Shown here: positions 8,490 to 17,279 of the stretch, piece after piece
How the letters are laid out: the number at the start of each line of letters is the position of its first letter
Numbering within the stretch: the first letter of the stretch is position 1
NCBI GenBank assembly: GCA_027451905.1
Contig: DAIDHV010000001.1
Coordinates: forward strand, 410,667 to 474,666
DNA: 64,000 nt
Direction of reading: 5' to 3'
Origin: Armatimonadota bacterium
GTDB lineage: Bacteria > Armatimonadota > Fimbriimonadia > Fimbriimonadales > Fimbriimonadaceae
Made by a program: the position numbers and the translations under genes
Notes under the pieces: model-generated
What the model was told of the DNA's origin: nothing
Database searches by the model: none
What the model saw: only the letters and a program-made list of their open reading frames with translations

Positions 8490-9173
8490 ATGTACACGCC
8501 GTTTGATTGGCAAGAGGCCATCGGCAACCGAGCCGAATACGCGGAACAGCGCCTGAAACAAGGAGCTCCTGTTTTGGGGCTATCGATCGATGTGGGAGTT
8601 CTGCTATTCTCTTTTCGAAGGCAGTCGCCAAAATTGTTCGAAATCTACGATCGATTGGCGATGGGCGCGATTGGCCAGCAAGCCGATATTGAATCTGTTC
8701 GAGTGGCAGCGGTTGAATTTGCAAGCCGAGAAGGGTATCAGCGCAGTGAATCAGACGTCACCATCCAGCGGGTGGTCACCACAATTTCCAGCCCCGTGAA
8801 AAGAGCATTCAGCGATTTCAGCTCTTCTCCGTTTTTAATGAGGACCGTTTTTGCGGAAGTAAATTCCTCACCGGATGAAGACATCTATTTTCTATTGAAT
8901 TACGACGGGGACTATAACCTCTCTAAGAAGTTTGCGATTGCGTCGGGATATGGAGAAGAGTCCGAGGCGTTGCCCAAAGCCCTCGAAAAAATCAGCAAGT
9001 CTTTAACTCCGACAAAGGCCATTGCTAAGTTGGAAGAGGCTTGGCGAGATCATGCCAAGGAACAAGAAATTGAGCCTGCATCATTAGAAGGATTGGTTTG
9101 GGAAGCGCTGCTCATCGAAAGAAGCAGTTCTAAGGAAAATCGGTTTCAGGTCTTTACGCAGCCTGCAAAGTAA
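8490..9173 (+). CDS. Proteasome alpha-subunit-like protein
   Basis: 227 residues that align by eye with actinobacterial PrcA. The N-terminus YTPFDWQEAIGNRAEYAEQR matches the H0 helix region (PEQAMRERSELARKGIARA in Mycobacterium), followed by VGVLLFSFRRQSPKLFEIYD, GAIGQQADIESVRVAAVEFA and EGYQRSESDV, each with a clear PrcA counterpart. Like alpha subunits it keeps an N-terminal helix and has no propeptide or catalytic Thr1. In the family, rings of seven form the gate of the 20S core. No prcB, Pup, ligase or ATPase gene lies beside it; neighbours are an M28 peptidase and galT. The start is preceded closely by TAATAT. Confidence 0.82.
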   Translation: MYTPFDWQEAIGNRAEYAEQRLKQGAPVLGLSIDVGVLLFSFRRQSPKLFEIYDRLAMGAIGQQADIESVRVAAVEFASREGYQRSESDVTIQRVVTTISSPVKRAFSDFSSSPFLMRTVFAEVNSSPDEDIYFLLNYDGDYNLSKKFAIASGYGEESEALPKALEKISKSLTPTKAIAKLEEAWRDHAKEQEIEPASLEGLVWEALLIERSSSKENRFQVFTQPAK

Positions 9174-9176
9174 AAC

Positions 9177-10163
9177 CTAATCTATAAGAACTTCAATCTT
9201 TCGCAAAGCGACGGCAGAAGCTTCCGGCAAGGTGTCGTTGATAAAAGTCCCTGCGCCAGATTCACTTCCCGCAAGATATTTGATCTTTTCTTTGGTGCGG
9301 TAAATCGGATAGAATTCGGTGTGAAACCAAGTCCACTCGTAGCCAGCTTTCGTTGGCTCTTGATGGGTCACCATCAGGTAGGGCATAGAAATCCCAAACA
9401 ACTGGTCCAGCTTTTTGGCAACGACTAGCAAAACTTCCGCATAGGCATCTAAGGTTTTCTCGTCAAACTGGGCAATAGAAGACAGATGAGCTTTAGGAAC
9501 CACGTAAGTTTCGTACGGATAGCGGGCAAAAAACGGAATGAAAGCAACAAACAGCTCATTCTCCCAAATCTTAGGCGAGCTTTCTTCTGGCGCAGACTGA
9601 ACCGAGTCCAGCACGCTTCTCATCAGGGGTTGACCGTGTTTTTCTAAGTGCTCTCGTTCTTTACTCAGCTCTTTTTGAGGCGTTGGCGGAATAAACGGAT
9701 AGGCATAAATCTGCCCATGAGGATGGTTAAGGGTAACGCCGATCTCTTTGCCTTTATTTTCAAAAATAAAGATGTACTCCACTTCGGGAATCTCTTTCAA
9801 GCAACAATAGCGATCTTTCCATACGCGGACAAGTTTTCTAACCTGGCTATAGGGCAGTTCAGCAAAGCTTCCTTTGACGTTCGATGTATAGCTAACCACC
9901 TCGCACAGCCCTCCCGACGGCATGACCGGCATGACTTCGCTTCCTTGCACTGCTGGTGTCTGAGGAGGAAGGGACAAGGCAGGAAACTTATTTTCGAAGA
10001 CAACAAGGTCGTAATCTTCTAAAGGGACTTCAGTTGGAAATCCGCCCGGTTTGGTTGGCGAAAGGGGGTCAAAATCGTCCGGTGGAAGAAATGTCCGATC
10101 TTGACGGTGGGTTGCGGTAACAACCCATTGATCCAAAAAAGGATGAAACCGCAGTTCCGACAT
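9177..10163 (-). CDS. galT: Galactose-1-phosphate uridylyltransferase
   Basis: 328 residues of the HIT superfamily. The nucleophile motif is NHPHGQ with catalytic His149; the second-half motif TKAGYEWTWFHTEFYP matches the C-terminal GalT domain, and the N-terminus (LRFHPFLDQWVVTATHRQDR) is typical of GalT. The enzyme exchanges UMP between UDP-glucose and galactose-1-phosphate in the Leloir pathway. galK and galE are not adjacent. It converges with the proteasome-like gene with only 3 nt between the stop codons. TAACTT 8 nt upstream of the ATG may be a -10 element. Confidence 0.93.
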   Translation of the reverse strand: MSELRFHPFLDQWVVTATHRQDRTFLPPDDFDPLSPTKPGGFPTEVPLEDYDLVVFENKFPALSLPPQTPAVQGSEVMPVMPSGGLCEVVSYTSNVKGSFAELPYSQVRKLVRVWKDRYCCLKEIPEVEYIFIFENKGKEIGVTLNHPHGQIYAYPFIPPTPQKELSKEREHLEKHGQPLMRSVLDSVQSAPEESSPKIWENELFVAFIPFFARYPYETYVVPKAHLSSIAQFDEKTLDAYAEVLLVVAKKLDQLFGISMPYLMVTHQEPTKAGYEWTWFHTEFYPIYRTKEKIKYLAGSESGAGTFINDTLPEASAVALRKIEVLID

Positions 10164-10323
10164 TTCGATAAAAGTTACCTTGTGAATAGAATCTGCGCCA
10201 AACCCCGCTCATAAAGGAGTAGAAATGGGGCAAGTTTCTTGCCAGCCGGGGGCATGCACTCTCTCTTTTTATCGCCGTTTCAAATAAGTTCTGTTCGAAC
10301 TCTGATATTCTTTTGGAAAACCA

Positions 10324-11445
10324 ATGGCAACCAACTCAAAGGAAGAAAGGTCCCTCTGGAGTTTTCAGATTCTAAGGGTTTCTGGGATTCCGATCAAGGT
10401 TCATCTCACCTTTCTTTTATTTCTGGTTTGGATTTTATTTGCCCTCGGAGAAAATGCCCTAAAAACGGTGGGGTTTATCCTTGCCTTGTTTTTATGCGTT
10501 GCCCTTCACGAGCTAGGACATGCCCTTGCCGCCCGTCATTACGGCATCGAAACGAGTTCAATTACGCTTTATCCGATTGGCGGCCTTGCCATCATAGAAA
10601 AGCGACCGAAACCAGCCGCCGAAATTTGGATTGCCCTTGCCGGGCCCCTTGTCAATATTGTCATTGCCTTTTTCTTAGCCCTTGGCCAAACCGCTAAAAC
10701 CGGCAAACTGCCAGGGCTCGAAATCCAAGGGGCAGGCGTTTCCTTTATCCAAGCCATGTTTGCTGCCAACTTGGTTCTTGCCCTCTTTAACCTCATTCCT
10801 GCTTTTCCTATGGACGGAGGTAGAGTTTTGCGCGCCCTTGTCTCTCTAAGAGTGGAAGAGCCAAGGGCAACCTCAATCGCGGTCGGCATCGGCCAATCCT
10901 TGGCGGTTTTTCTGTTTTTCGGGGGAATGCTCGAGCAAAACTGGATTTTAGTTTTGGTTGCGGCTTTGGTCTTTATAGCTGCCTCCCAAGAACTTGCGGT
11001 GACAACCGCCCAGAGCCTGATGGAAGGTAAAGCGGCATCTGATGCCATGATCACAGAGGTTGTTATCGTTGGCAGTGGTGAAACGATCGAAGATGTCGCC
11101 AAACACCTCATTCATGGCTCTCAACATGATTTTCCGGTGAAATTAGGAGACGATATTTTAGGTGTGATTACTCATGCCCAAATTGTGCAGGCCCTTGCCC
11201 TGGATCTTGGCTCCGATTATGTTGCGGGCCACATGTCTCGTGATTTTGCGTCGTGCAAGCCCACCGATGATCTAGAACTCATCTCAGAGCAGATTCAAAC
11301 CGGATCGCAGTTGCCAATCATTGTCATAGACGCCGACGGTCGGTTCCAGGGCATGGTAACTAAGGAAAGCGTGAGTGAATATGTGATGCTGGCTCACGCT
11401 CGGTCGCGCCAGCGCTCGAAAAAGACTCCTTCTTTAATGCCTTAA
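10324..11445 (+). CDS. Site-2 protease family membrane metallopeptidase (M50) with CBS domains
   Basis: 373 residues. Transmembrane segments flank HELGH (residues 62-66), the zinc motif of M50 rhomboid-unrelated intramembrane proteases; the third ligand is in NLIPAFPMDGGRVLRAL. The C-terminal ~125 residues (from about 240, after SLMEGKAASDAMITEVVIVG) form a CBS pair, a layout known from SpoIVFB-like/Rip3-type enzymes whose CBS domains sense adenine nucleotides. It probably cleaves a membrane-bound regulator, substrate unknown. The 3' end overlaps the mnmG 3' end by 86 bp on the opposite strand. Confidence 0.9.
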   Translation: MATNSKEERSLWSFQILRVSGIPIKVHLTFLLFLVWILFALGENALKTVGFILALFLCVALHELGHALAARHYGIETSSITLYPIGGLAIIEKRPKPAAEIWIALAGPLVNIVIAFFLALGQTAKTGKLPGLEIQGAGVSFIQAMFAANLVLALFNLIPAFPMDGGRVLRALVSLRVEEPRATSIAVGIGQSLAVFLFFGGMLEQNWILVLVAALVFIAASQELAVTTAQSLMEGKAASDAMITEVVIVGSGETIEDVAKHLIHGSQHDFPVKLGDDILGVITHAQIVQALALDLGSDYVAGHMSRDFASCKPTDDLELISEQIQTGSQLPIIVIDADGRFQGMVTKESVSEYVMLAHARSRQRSKKTPSLMP

Positions 11446-13327
11446 TCCTCCCCATCACAAGCAAGACATCGGTAACCCGGATTCCGGGGATGCGCAGGGC
11501 TTGGCCGACGGTTTGAGGCCGCTGGTTGCCGAGCTTTTCTCGACTTTCGTAGCTCAAACTGGGGATTGCCTCGTAGTCAAAAGCACTTGGAATTTTAATC
11601 GCATCGAGGGCTTCAGTGGACTTGACTTGCCTTTCTTGGATCGCCAGATACCCCTTGTAAAGGGCGCCTAATTCGATTTGCTCAATAACCTCTCGGGGAA
11701 AAGTCTCGATCATCGGCGTCCCTATAAGTTCAGCAAGCTTTTGAGCCTTTAAAAAGTTCATGCTTGGGCGTCTCATCAAATCGAGCAAAGAAATCTTGTC
11801 TGATACTGGAGATTCACCTTGCTCGCTCAAAAACGGCTCGTGGCCAGCATGAACCTCAATGTTTTCAAGAACCTGCTTGCCTTTGGCAATGGATTCTTGC
11901 TTTTGGTAAAACCTCTCTGTTCGAATAGGATCGGCAAGACCCACTTCAATCGCAATTGGGGTGAGCCTTGCGTCGGCGTTGTCATTGCGCAAATGGAGCC
12001 GATGTTCTGCCCTTGCCGTTAACATTCGATAGGGGTCATCAACCCCCTTGGTAACAAGATCATCAACCATTACCCCAATAAAACTGTTGGCTCTAGAAAA
12101 CTCCACCCAAGGTTTGTTTTGCGCATACCGCGCCGCCTGAATTCCGGCGACTATGCCCTGACCAGCCGCTTCTTCGTATCCACTTGTGCCGTTCAGCTGA
12201 CCGGCTAAGAACAGCCCGTCCATCTGCCGGCTCATCAGCTGAGGTGTCAATTGAGTGGGATCGGCAACATCATACTCCACCGCATATCCGGGCCGAATCA
12301 TTTCGACTTGTTCCAACCCGGGGATTGTTTTGAGAGCGCTCAACTGCACATCGGCAGGAAGGGAAGTTGAGAAGCCCTGAACGTAGACTTCGGGCCCGTC
12401 CCAGGTTTCAATTTCCAAAAAGATGGGATGGCTGGTTTTTTCGGCAAACTTAACAACTTTGTCTTCAACGCTTGGGCAGTACCGTGGTCCAATTCCGGTT
12501 ATCGCTCCCGAGAACATCGCGCTCTCACTAAGATGGTCACGAATAAAATCGTGGGTGACCTCGGTGGTGCGAGTTTGGTAGCAAGGGAGCAAATCTCTTT
12601 GGACGGGAAGCTCAGTGTGAAGGTAAGAAAATGTCCCACAATTTTGCTCTGGCTCCATCACGCTGCAGCGGCTTAGATCAATCGAGTGCAGACGGATTCG
12701 GGGGGTGGTGCCCGTTTTGAACCTTTTGAGCCTGACTCCAATGGCCCCCAGAAACTGGCTGAGGCCATAGGTAGTGAGTTCACCGACCCGAGATTCCGCG
12801 GTTTGGATTTTGCCAGTGTGGCAGACGCTGCTGAGGAACGTCCCGGTTGTTAACACTACACACGAAGCCCTAATGATTGAACCATCGGCTAGCACGACTC
12901 CTGACAAGCGGTTGCCGACAACCTGCACCGATTCCACTGCCGATTCTATCACCACCAAGTTCGGGGTGGTCTCTAAACACCGGCTCATCAGCCGCGGATA
13001 CAAATCCTTGCACACATGAGCGCGGATCGTGCGAACGCTGGGCCCCTTTCCGGTTGCAACCCGCCTGATGTGGGTTGCGGCGAGGTCAGCAGAGATCCCC
13101 ATCTGGCCGCCGAGCGCATCCACTTCTCTTGCCATATGCCCTTTGGCAGGCCCACCTATGCTACAGTTGCAAGGCAAGTGGCCGATTTTGGCTTTGCTTA
13201 AGGTGATGCACGCCGTTCTGCAACCTAACCTAGCCGAAGCAAGGGCGGCTTCAATACCGGCGTGGCCCCCACCGACAACAAGAACATCAAAATCAGGCAG
13301 AGCCCTGGTCCTCCCAGTGCTGAGCAA
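11360..13327 (-). CDS. mnmG: tRNA uridine-5-carboxymethylaminomethyl modification enzyme MnmG
   Basis: Core of about 655 residues from a TTG at 13327; the frame stays open to an ATG at 13402 (680 codons), and the start is uncertain because it overlaps the upstream reductase gene. Motifs: FAD-binding VVGGGHAGIEAALASARLG near the N-terminus, CNCSIGGPAKGHMAREVDALGG (split here by a conserved Gly-Pro turn), and the C-terminal helical domain that contacts MnmE and tRNA. With MnmE the enzyme installs the cmnm5 group at wobble U34. mnmE is not in the window. The 3' end overlaps the M50 gene. Confidence 0.95.
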   Translation of the reverse strand: MLSTGRTRALPDFDVLVVGGGHAGIEAALASARLGCRTACITLSKAKIGHLPCNCSIGGPAKGHMAREVDALGGQMGISADLAATHIRRVATGKGPSVRTIRAHVCKDLYPRLMSRCLETTPNLVVIESAVESVQVVGNRLSGVVLADGSIIRASCVVLTTGTFLSSVCHTGKIQTAESRVGELTTYGLSQFLGAIGVRLKRFKTGTTPRIRLHSIDLSRCSVMEPEQNCGTFSYLHTELPVQRDLLPCYQTRTTEVTHDFIRDHLSESAMFSGAITGIGPRYCPSVEDKVVKFAEKTSHPIFLEIETWDGPEVYVQGFSTSLPADVQLSALKTIPGLEQVEMIRPGYAVEYDVADPTQLTPQLMSRQMDGLFLAGQLNGTSGYEEAAGQGIVAGIQAARYAQNKPWVEFSRANSFIGVMVDDLVTKGVDDPYRMLTARAEHRLHLRNDNADARLTPIAIEVGLADPIRTERFYQKQESIAKGKQVLENIEVHAGHEPFLSEQGESPVSDKISLLDLMRRPSMNFLKAQKLAELIGTPMIETFPREVIEQIELGALYKGYLAIQERQVKSTEALDAIKIPSAFDYEAIPSLSYESREKLGNQRPQTVGQALRIPGIRVTDVLLVMGRIKALKKESFSSAGATEREPASHIHSRFP

Positions 13328-13757
13328 TGATTTGTGCCATCTCTTCCAAAAAGGCTCGATCAGTCTCATCAAATTGGTTTGGCAAGTGGCCATCAACATC
13401 AATTTGCCCTAGAACTGTATTGCCTTTTCGAATCAAAACTACAATCTCGCTTCTTGTGAAAGCGCTACAAGAGAGATAGTTCACGACGGTTCGAACGTCG
13501 GCAACAACCACGTCCCGATCCTCCGCTACTGCGGTCCCGCAAACGCCAACCCCAACCGGTATTTTGGTGTGCTCTGTTGGCTCACCTACAAAGGCATCCA
13601 ACAGCAAATGATCTCCCTCTAAGCGGTAGATGCCGCTCCAATCGTATCCCGGAAGTTGGCTAAGGAGCCTCACCGCAGCCTCTCGAAAATGACGTCCTTT
13701 GATAGAAACAAGGCGAAGGGCGTTCAGAAGTTCTGCGGCTGTATCTTGCTCAATCAT
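13293..13757 (-). CDS. Free methionine-(R)-sulfoxide reductase (GAF domain)
   Basis: 154 residues, a single GAF domain. Conserved features of the fRMsr (YebR/MsrC) family are present: DWSGIYRLEGDHLLLDAFVG, VGVGVCGTAVAE with Cys73, and NYLSCSAFTRSEIVV with Cys97, which matches the catalytic cysteine. The enzyme reduces free methionine-R-sulfoxide with thioredoxin as donor. TAAAGT ends 7 nt before the ATG, consistent with a leaderless transcript. It is followed in overlap by mnmG, so both are likely in one transcript. Together with msrA in this window it suggests active repair of oxidised methionine. Confidence 0.85.
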   Translation of the reverse strand: MIEQDTAAELLNALRLVSIKGRHFREAAVRLLSQLPGYDWSGIYRLEGDHLLLDAFVGEPTEHTKIPVGVGVCGTAVAEDRDVVVADVRTVVNYLSCSAFTRSEIVVLIRKGNTVLGQIDVDGHLPNQFDETDRAFLEEMAQIIAQHWEDQGSA

Positions 13758-13881
13758 AGTTAAAACTTTACCGTCTCAACGGGGTTTGAACCCAGTCCTT
13801 ACGTCATTCCTTTGCTGCCATTCCAATTTTGCGTACACTATTGAGACCACGTTCAATGGTGTACGGCGGCAACATGTGAAC

Positions 13882-14859
13882 ATGGATACAGTTGACATCA
13901 CTATCATTGGCGGAGGACCATGCGGGCTTTTCGCTGCTTTTTACGCTGGACTGCGAGGCATGTCCGTTCGGATTATTGATTCCCTCTACGAATTAGGCGG
14001 ACAATTAACCGCCCTGTACCCAGAGAAATACGTTTATGATATGCCCGGCTTTCCCAAGGTCCTTGCTAAAGATTTAGCGGCGAGCCTTGCCAAGCAAGGT
14101 ACTCAATTTGATCCTGAAGTGATCTTAGGAGTCACCGCTCAAGATCTAGAAAAGCATCCCGATGGCTATCTGATTCGAAGCTCTGATGGCCGAGAATTTC
14201 CAACCAGAACCCTTGTGATTTCAGCCGGCGCCGGAGCCTTTTCACCCACTAAGATGGGAGTTGCCAGAGAAGAAGAATTTGAAGGCAAAGGGGTTTATTA
14301 TGGAGTCAAAGATAAATCTGTCTTTCGAGACAAGCGCATTGCGATTGTTGGCGGAGGCGATAGCGCGTTTGACTGGTGCCTGAACCTGATGGACACTGCC
14401 GAACACATTCATCTGATCCATCGCAGGGATGTTTTTAGGGCCCACGAGGACAGCGTCGAAAAAGTGAAAGCAAGCCGTGTAGAATTTCACCTTTGGCATG
14501 GCGTCCATGAACTGCACGGGGCCGATGGCCTAGAAAAAATCTCTTTGATGAATCTGCAATCTAAAGAGGCATCCGATATTGAATTAGATGCCTTAATTGT
14601 CAATATTGGGTTTAAGTCTTCTTTGGGTCCCATCAAAAATTGGGGATTAGATTTGGAAAAGAATGCAATTAAAGTGAGCGACCATTACGAAACCAATCTT
14701 CCGGGAGTCTTTGCGGTTGGCGACGTCTGCCACTATGGCAAGAAACTGAAACTTATTGCAACCGGAGTTGGGGAAGCGGCAACCGCCGTTTGCTACGCCA
14801 AAACGGTTCTTGATCCGGAATCAAAGTTATTTCCTGGTCACAGCAGCGATCGGGAATAG
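13882..14859 (+). CDS. Ferredoxin/flavodoxin-NADP+ reductase, type 2 (thioredoxin-reductase-like)
   Basis: 325 residues from the ATG at 13882 (GTG at 13876 also possible). The FAD motif ITIIGGGPCGLFAAFYAGLRG is followed by SLYELGGQLTALYPEKYVYD, a signature of YumC-type FNRs. The second Rossmann motif IAIVGGGDSAFDWCLNL binds NADPH, and there is no CxxC redox pair as in true thioredoxin reductase. It transfers electrons between NADPH and ferredoxin or flavodoxin. The longer upstream frame beginning at 13699 lacks family similarity and overlaps the opposite-strand gene, so the internal start is used. Confidence 0.9.
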   Translation: MDTVDITIIGGGPCGLFAAFYAGLRGMSVRIIDSLYELGGQLTALYPEKYVYDMPGFPKVLAKDLAASLAKQGTQFDPEVILGVTAQDLEKHPDGYLIRSSDGREFPTRTLVISAGAGAFSPTKMGVAREEEFEGKGVYYGVKDKSVFRDKRIAIVGGGDSAFDWCLNLMDTAEHIHLIHRRDVFRAHEDSVEKVKASRVEFHLWHGVHELHGADGLEKISLMNLQSKEASDIELDALIVNIGFKSSLGPIKNWGLDLEKNAIKVSDHYETNLPGVFAVGDVCHYGKKLKLIATGVGEAATAVCYAKTVLDPESKLFPGHSSDRE

Positions 14860-14943
14860 TCTTGGCGGTTGTTCGAAAACCGATCAATCCAGTAAACTCT
14901 TCTTTGTTGCCAAAGATGGTTACAAAGGAGAAGCTCCAAAGCA

Positions 14944-16065
14944 TTGGGTAGCGCGTACACGCCGGGTTTAACCGTCAGTTCCGATATAGTTGTGAGGCGG
15001 CTCCGTCGACTTCCCATCAAGGGAGAAGTCCTAGTTGCTGATGGCGAATTAGTCCAACCCGATCAAATTGTGGCCCGTGCCAATTTACCAGGCGCCCTCC
15101 AAACCATTAAACTGGCGGAGCAGCTTGGGATTGACGCCCAAGACCTTCCTGCAAGATCGCCAGTTCAAGTTGGAGATCAAGTCTCGAAGGGGCAAGTTCT
15201 CTTTCAAAGCAAGGGGATCATGGGGATGTTCAAGCGGGAGGTTATTTCTGACTACTCAGGAACGATTGAGGCGCTATCGGAGGTCACTGGCAATGCTCTT
15301 GTGAGAGAAGCTCCAATCCCCGTCGAAATTTCGGCTTATATTCAAGGCAAAGTCATCAACGTCATGCCGGAAGAAGGGGCTTCTATTGAAGTGAGATGCG
15401 CAATGGTCCAAGGAATTTTTGGGGTTGGCGGCGAGCGCAACGGAGAAGTCAAAGTCATTGCCAATCAGCCGGATGAATTGATTGATGCCAGTCAGATTTC
15501 CTCGGCCCTTGCGGGAAAGATCATCATTGGCGGCCGTGGGATTAGCTACGACGCGCTTGTGAAGGCAGGAGAAGTAGGGGTGGTTGGCGTTCTTGTGGGG
15601 GGAATCATGGACGAAGACCTTGTACGGTTCCTTGGTTACGATATTGGAGTTGCCATTACCGGATCCGAGAAGATCCCGTTGACCCTCATTGCAACCGAAG
15701 GCTTTGGCTCTTTGACGATGGCAACAAGAACTTTTGAACTTCTCAAAACTTTGGAGGGCCAAATGGGAAGCATCAACGGTGCAACTCAAATTCGGGCTGG
15801 AGTGATCCGTCCTGAACTGATTGTTCCTCTTGCCAATGATGCGGCTTCGTCACATATCGCGGGGCAAGTCTTTGAACTCGTTGTAGGAGCGTCTATCCGA
15901 ATCATCAGAGAGCCCTACTTTGGTGCTCTGGGGGTTGTTTCTGGCCTTCCTGCTCAGTTGGTGAAGCTAGAATCTGGCACCGAAGTGCGCGTTTTGAATG
16001 CTAAACTGAACTCTGGAGAAGTTGTTACCGTACCTCGAGCCAACGTAGAAATCGTTGCCAATTAA
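14944..16065 (+). CDS. Conserved protein of unknown function
   Basis: 373 residues from a TTG start with AAAGGAG upstream. The N-terminal half is beta-rich with carrier-domain-like turns (DYSGTIEALSEVTGNALVRE); the C-terminal half includes GVVGVLVGGIMDEDLVRFLG and ATEGFGSLTMATRTFELLK, then a short barrel-like end (LESGTEVRVLNAKLNSGEVV) suggestive of a small KOW/SH3-like domain. There is no signal peptide or membrane segment. I recall similar uncharacterised proteins in Chloroflexota and related phyla but cannot name a function. It lies between the ferredoxin reductase and a response regulator, in the same direction. Confidence 0.6.
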   Translation: MGSAYTPGLTVSSDIVVRRLRRLPIKGEVLVADGELVQPDQIVARANLPGALQTIKLAEQLGIDAQDLPARSPVQVGDQVSKGQVLFQSKGIMGMFKREVISDYSGTIEALSEVTGNALVREAPIPVEISAYIQGKVINVMPEEGASIEVRCAMVQGIFGVGGERNGEVKVIANQPDELIDASQISSALAGKIIIGGRGISYDALVKAGEVGVVGVLVGGIMDEDLVRFLGYDIGVAITGSEKIPLTLIATEGFGSLTMATRTFELLKTLEGQMGSINGATQIRAGVIRPELIVPLANDAASSHIAGQVFELVVGASIRIIREPYFGALGVVSGLPAQLVKLESGTEVRVLNAKLNSGEVVTVPRANVEIVAN

Positions 16066-16134
16066 AATTTCACAATTCCTTAACCTTAAAAAGCTATAAC
16101 AAACTGATCGCATGCGATCCACCCCCAGAGAGTT

Positions 16135-16854
16135 ATGGCAGCATCACCATCAGTTCAAACTGAAGTCAAATCATCGAATTTCATGAAAATTCTTGTTGTG
16201 GATGACGAAAACGCAATCCTTGAAACCCTTGAAGCTAAATTTAGGAGAGAAGGCTTTACGGTTTTTTGCGCGTCAACTGCCGAAGATGGCATGAGGCTTT
16301 TCCGCAAGGTCAAGCCCGACCTTGTCATTCTTGATATCATGCTTCCCCAGAGGTCTGGTTACGATTTTTGCGTAACTGCCCGAAAAGAGTCTTCAATCCC
16401 CATCATTTTTTTATCGGCCAAGGCGGATGAGGCTAATCGAATCCAGGGCCTTGAACTTGGTGCCGACGACTATGTGACCAAGCCCTTTCATCTTAACGAA
16501 TTGGCAGCAAGGGTCCGTGCCGTGTTGCGCCGCTCAACTGGCGAGCCAGTTCAGGAAGTCGTCGAAAAAGGCAATTTGAAGATCGATCCACTGAGTCATG
16601 TTGCAACTTTGGATGGCAATCCAATGGACTTGTCTCCTCGAGAGTTCGCCCTTCTTTACTTTTTAGTTCGCAACGCCGGCAAAGTCTTTTCCAGAGATAC
16701 CTTGCTGGATCGGGTTTGGGGCCATGATGCCTACATTGCGGCGCGGACGGTGGATGTCCATGTTCGATGGCTCCGCACAAGAATCGAAAAGAACCCTGAT
16801 AGCCCAGAGCGCCTCGTAACAGTGCGCGGTGTCGGCTATAAATTTGTTGGCTAA
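16135..16854 (+). CDS. OmpR/PhoB-family response regulator (orphan)
   Basis: 239 residues. The receiver domain begins MKILVVDDENAILETLEAKF after a 16-residue extension; the phospho-acceptor Asp is in PDLVILDIMLP and the conserved Lys in DDYVTKPFHLNEL. The C-terminal winged helix contains LSPREFALLYFLVRNAGKVF and ends RGVGYKFVG, typical of OmpR/PhoB. The protein binds DNA as a dimer on phosphorylation. The next gene is on the other strand and no histidine kinase is nearby, so its partner is elsewhere. An inner ATG at 16183 is an alternative start. Confidence 0.93.
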   Translation: MAASPSVQTEVKSSNFMKILVVDDENAILETLEAKFRREGFTVFCASTAEDGMRLFRKVKPDLVILDIMLPQRSGYDFCVTARKESSIPIIFLSAKADEANRIQGLELGADDYVTKPFHLNELAARVRAVLRRSTGEPVQEVVEKGNLKIDPLSHVATLDGNPMDLSPREFALLYFLVRNAGKVFSRDTLLDRVWGHDAYIAARTVDVHVRWLRTRIEKNPDSPERLVTVRGVGYKFVG

Positions 16855-17279
16855 CTCCTAACTTCCCCTTTCCTTTCCACCTTGTTGGATAGGATAAGTT
16901 AGGAGACGAGAGCAATTTTGAACCTATTCCCCTCTTTGGAGGGGTGCCCCGTTCAAACTGGGCGGGGTGGTCCGATCAAGAATTAACCCCCTCAATTTCT
17001 TGATCGGCGGAACCTTGCAACATAACTACTTCATAAAAGACTCTTCGTAAAACTCCCTGTTTATTCTTCAACCACTCCGCCTTTTGCTTTTGCGAGGTGC
17101 ACCGCTCCACCGGCGGGGAATGGCTACCGCTCTCCATCCCCGACCTCCCTTCCTTTCATCGCTTCGCGATGAAAGGAAGGGAGGTCGGTTCCCCGCCCAG
17201 GAGCAAAAAAGTTGCCCTCCTTTCCGACTTGTTAGATAGGGCAAAGGAAAGCAGCCACGATGAACGCCTCAACTTGAAC
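16855..17279. repeat. Palindrome-rich non-coding segment bounded by 22-bp imperfect repeats
   Basis: No gene is seen in these 425 bases. They hold, in order, an inverted repeat 16855-16864 / 16896-16905 (10 bp, perfect), a CCCCTC/GAGGGG hairpin near 16929, an 11-bp inverted repeat 16972-16982 / 16997-17007, and a long hairpin at 17140-17188 with an outer 9-bp stem 17112-17120 / 17189-17197. A 22-bp motif at 16872-16893 recurs with 19 identities at 17219-17240, on either side of the hairpins. The look is of a mobile intergenic palindromic repeat (REP/MITE-like) or a structured RNA. Confidence 0.6.
17140..17188. repeat. Perfect 23-bp inverted repeat with 3-nt loop
   Basis: 17140-17162 is the exact reverse complement of 17166-17188, with loop TTC. 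The stem is too long for an ordinary terminator and no T-run follows. A second outer stem (GGCGGGGAA with TTCCCCGCC) encloses it. Confidence 0.85.

Noticed and set aside
13699-13881. Upstream extension of the ferredoxin reductase frame
   Set aside because: It overlaps the opposite-strand reductase gene and does not resemble the family; the internal start is better.
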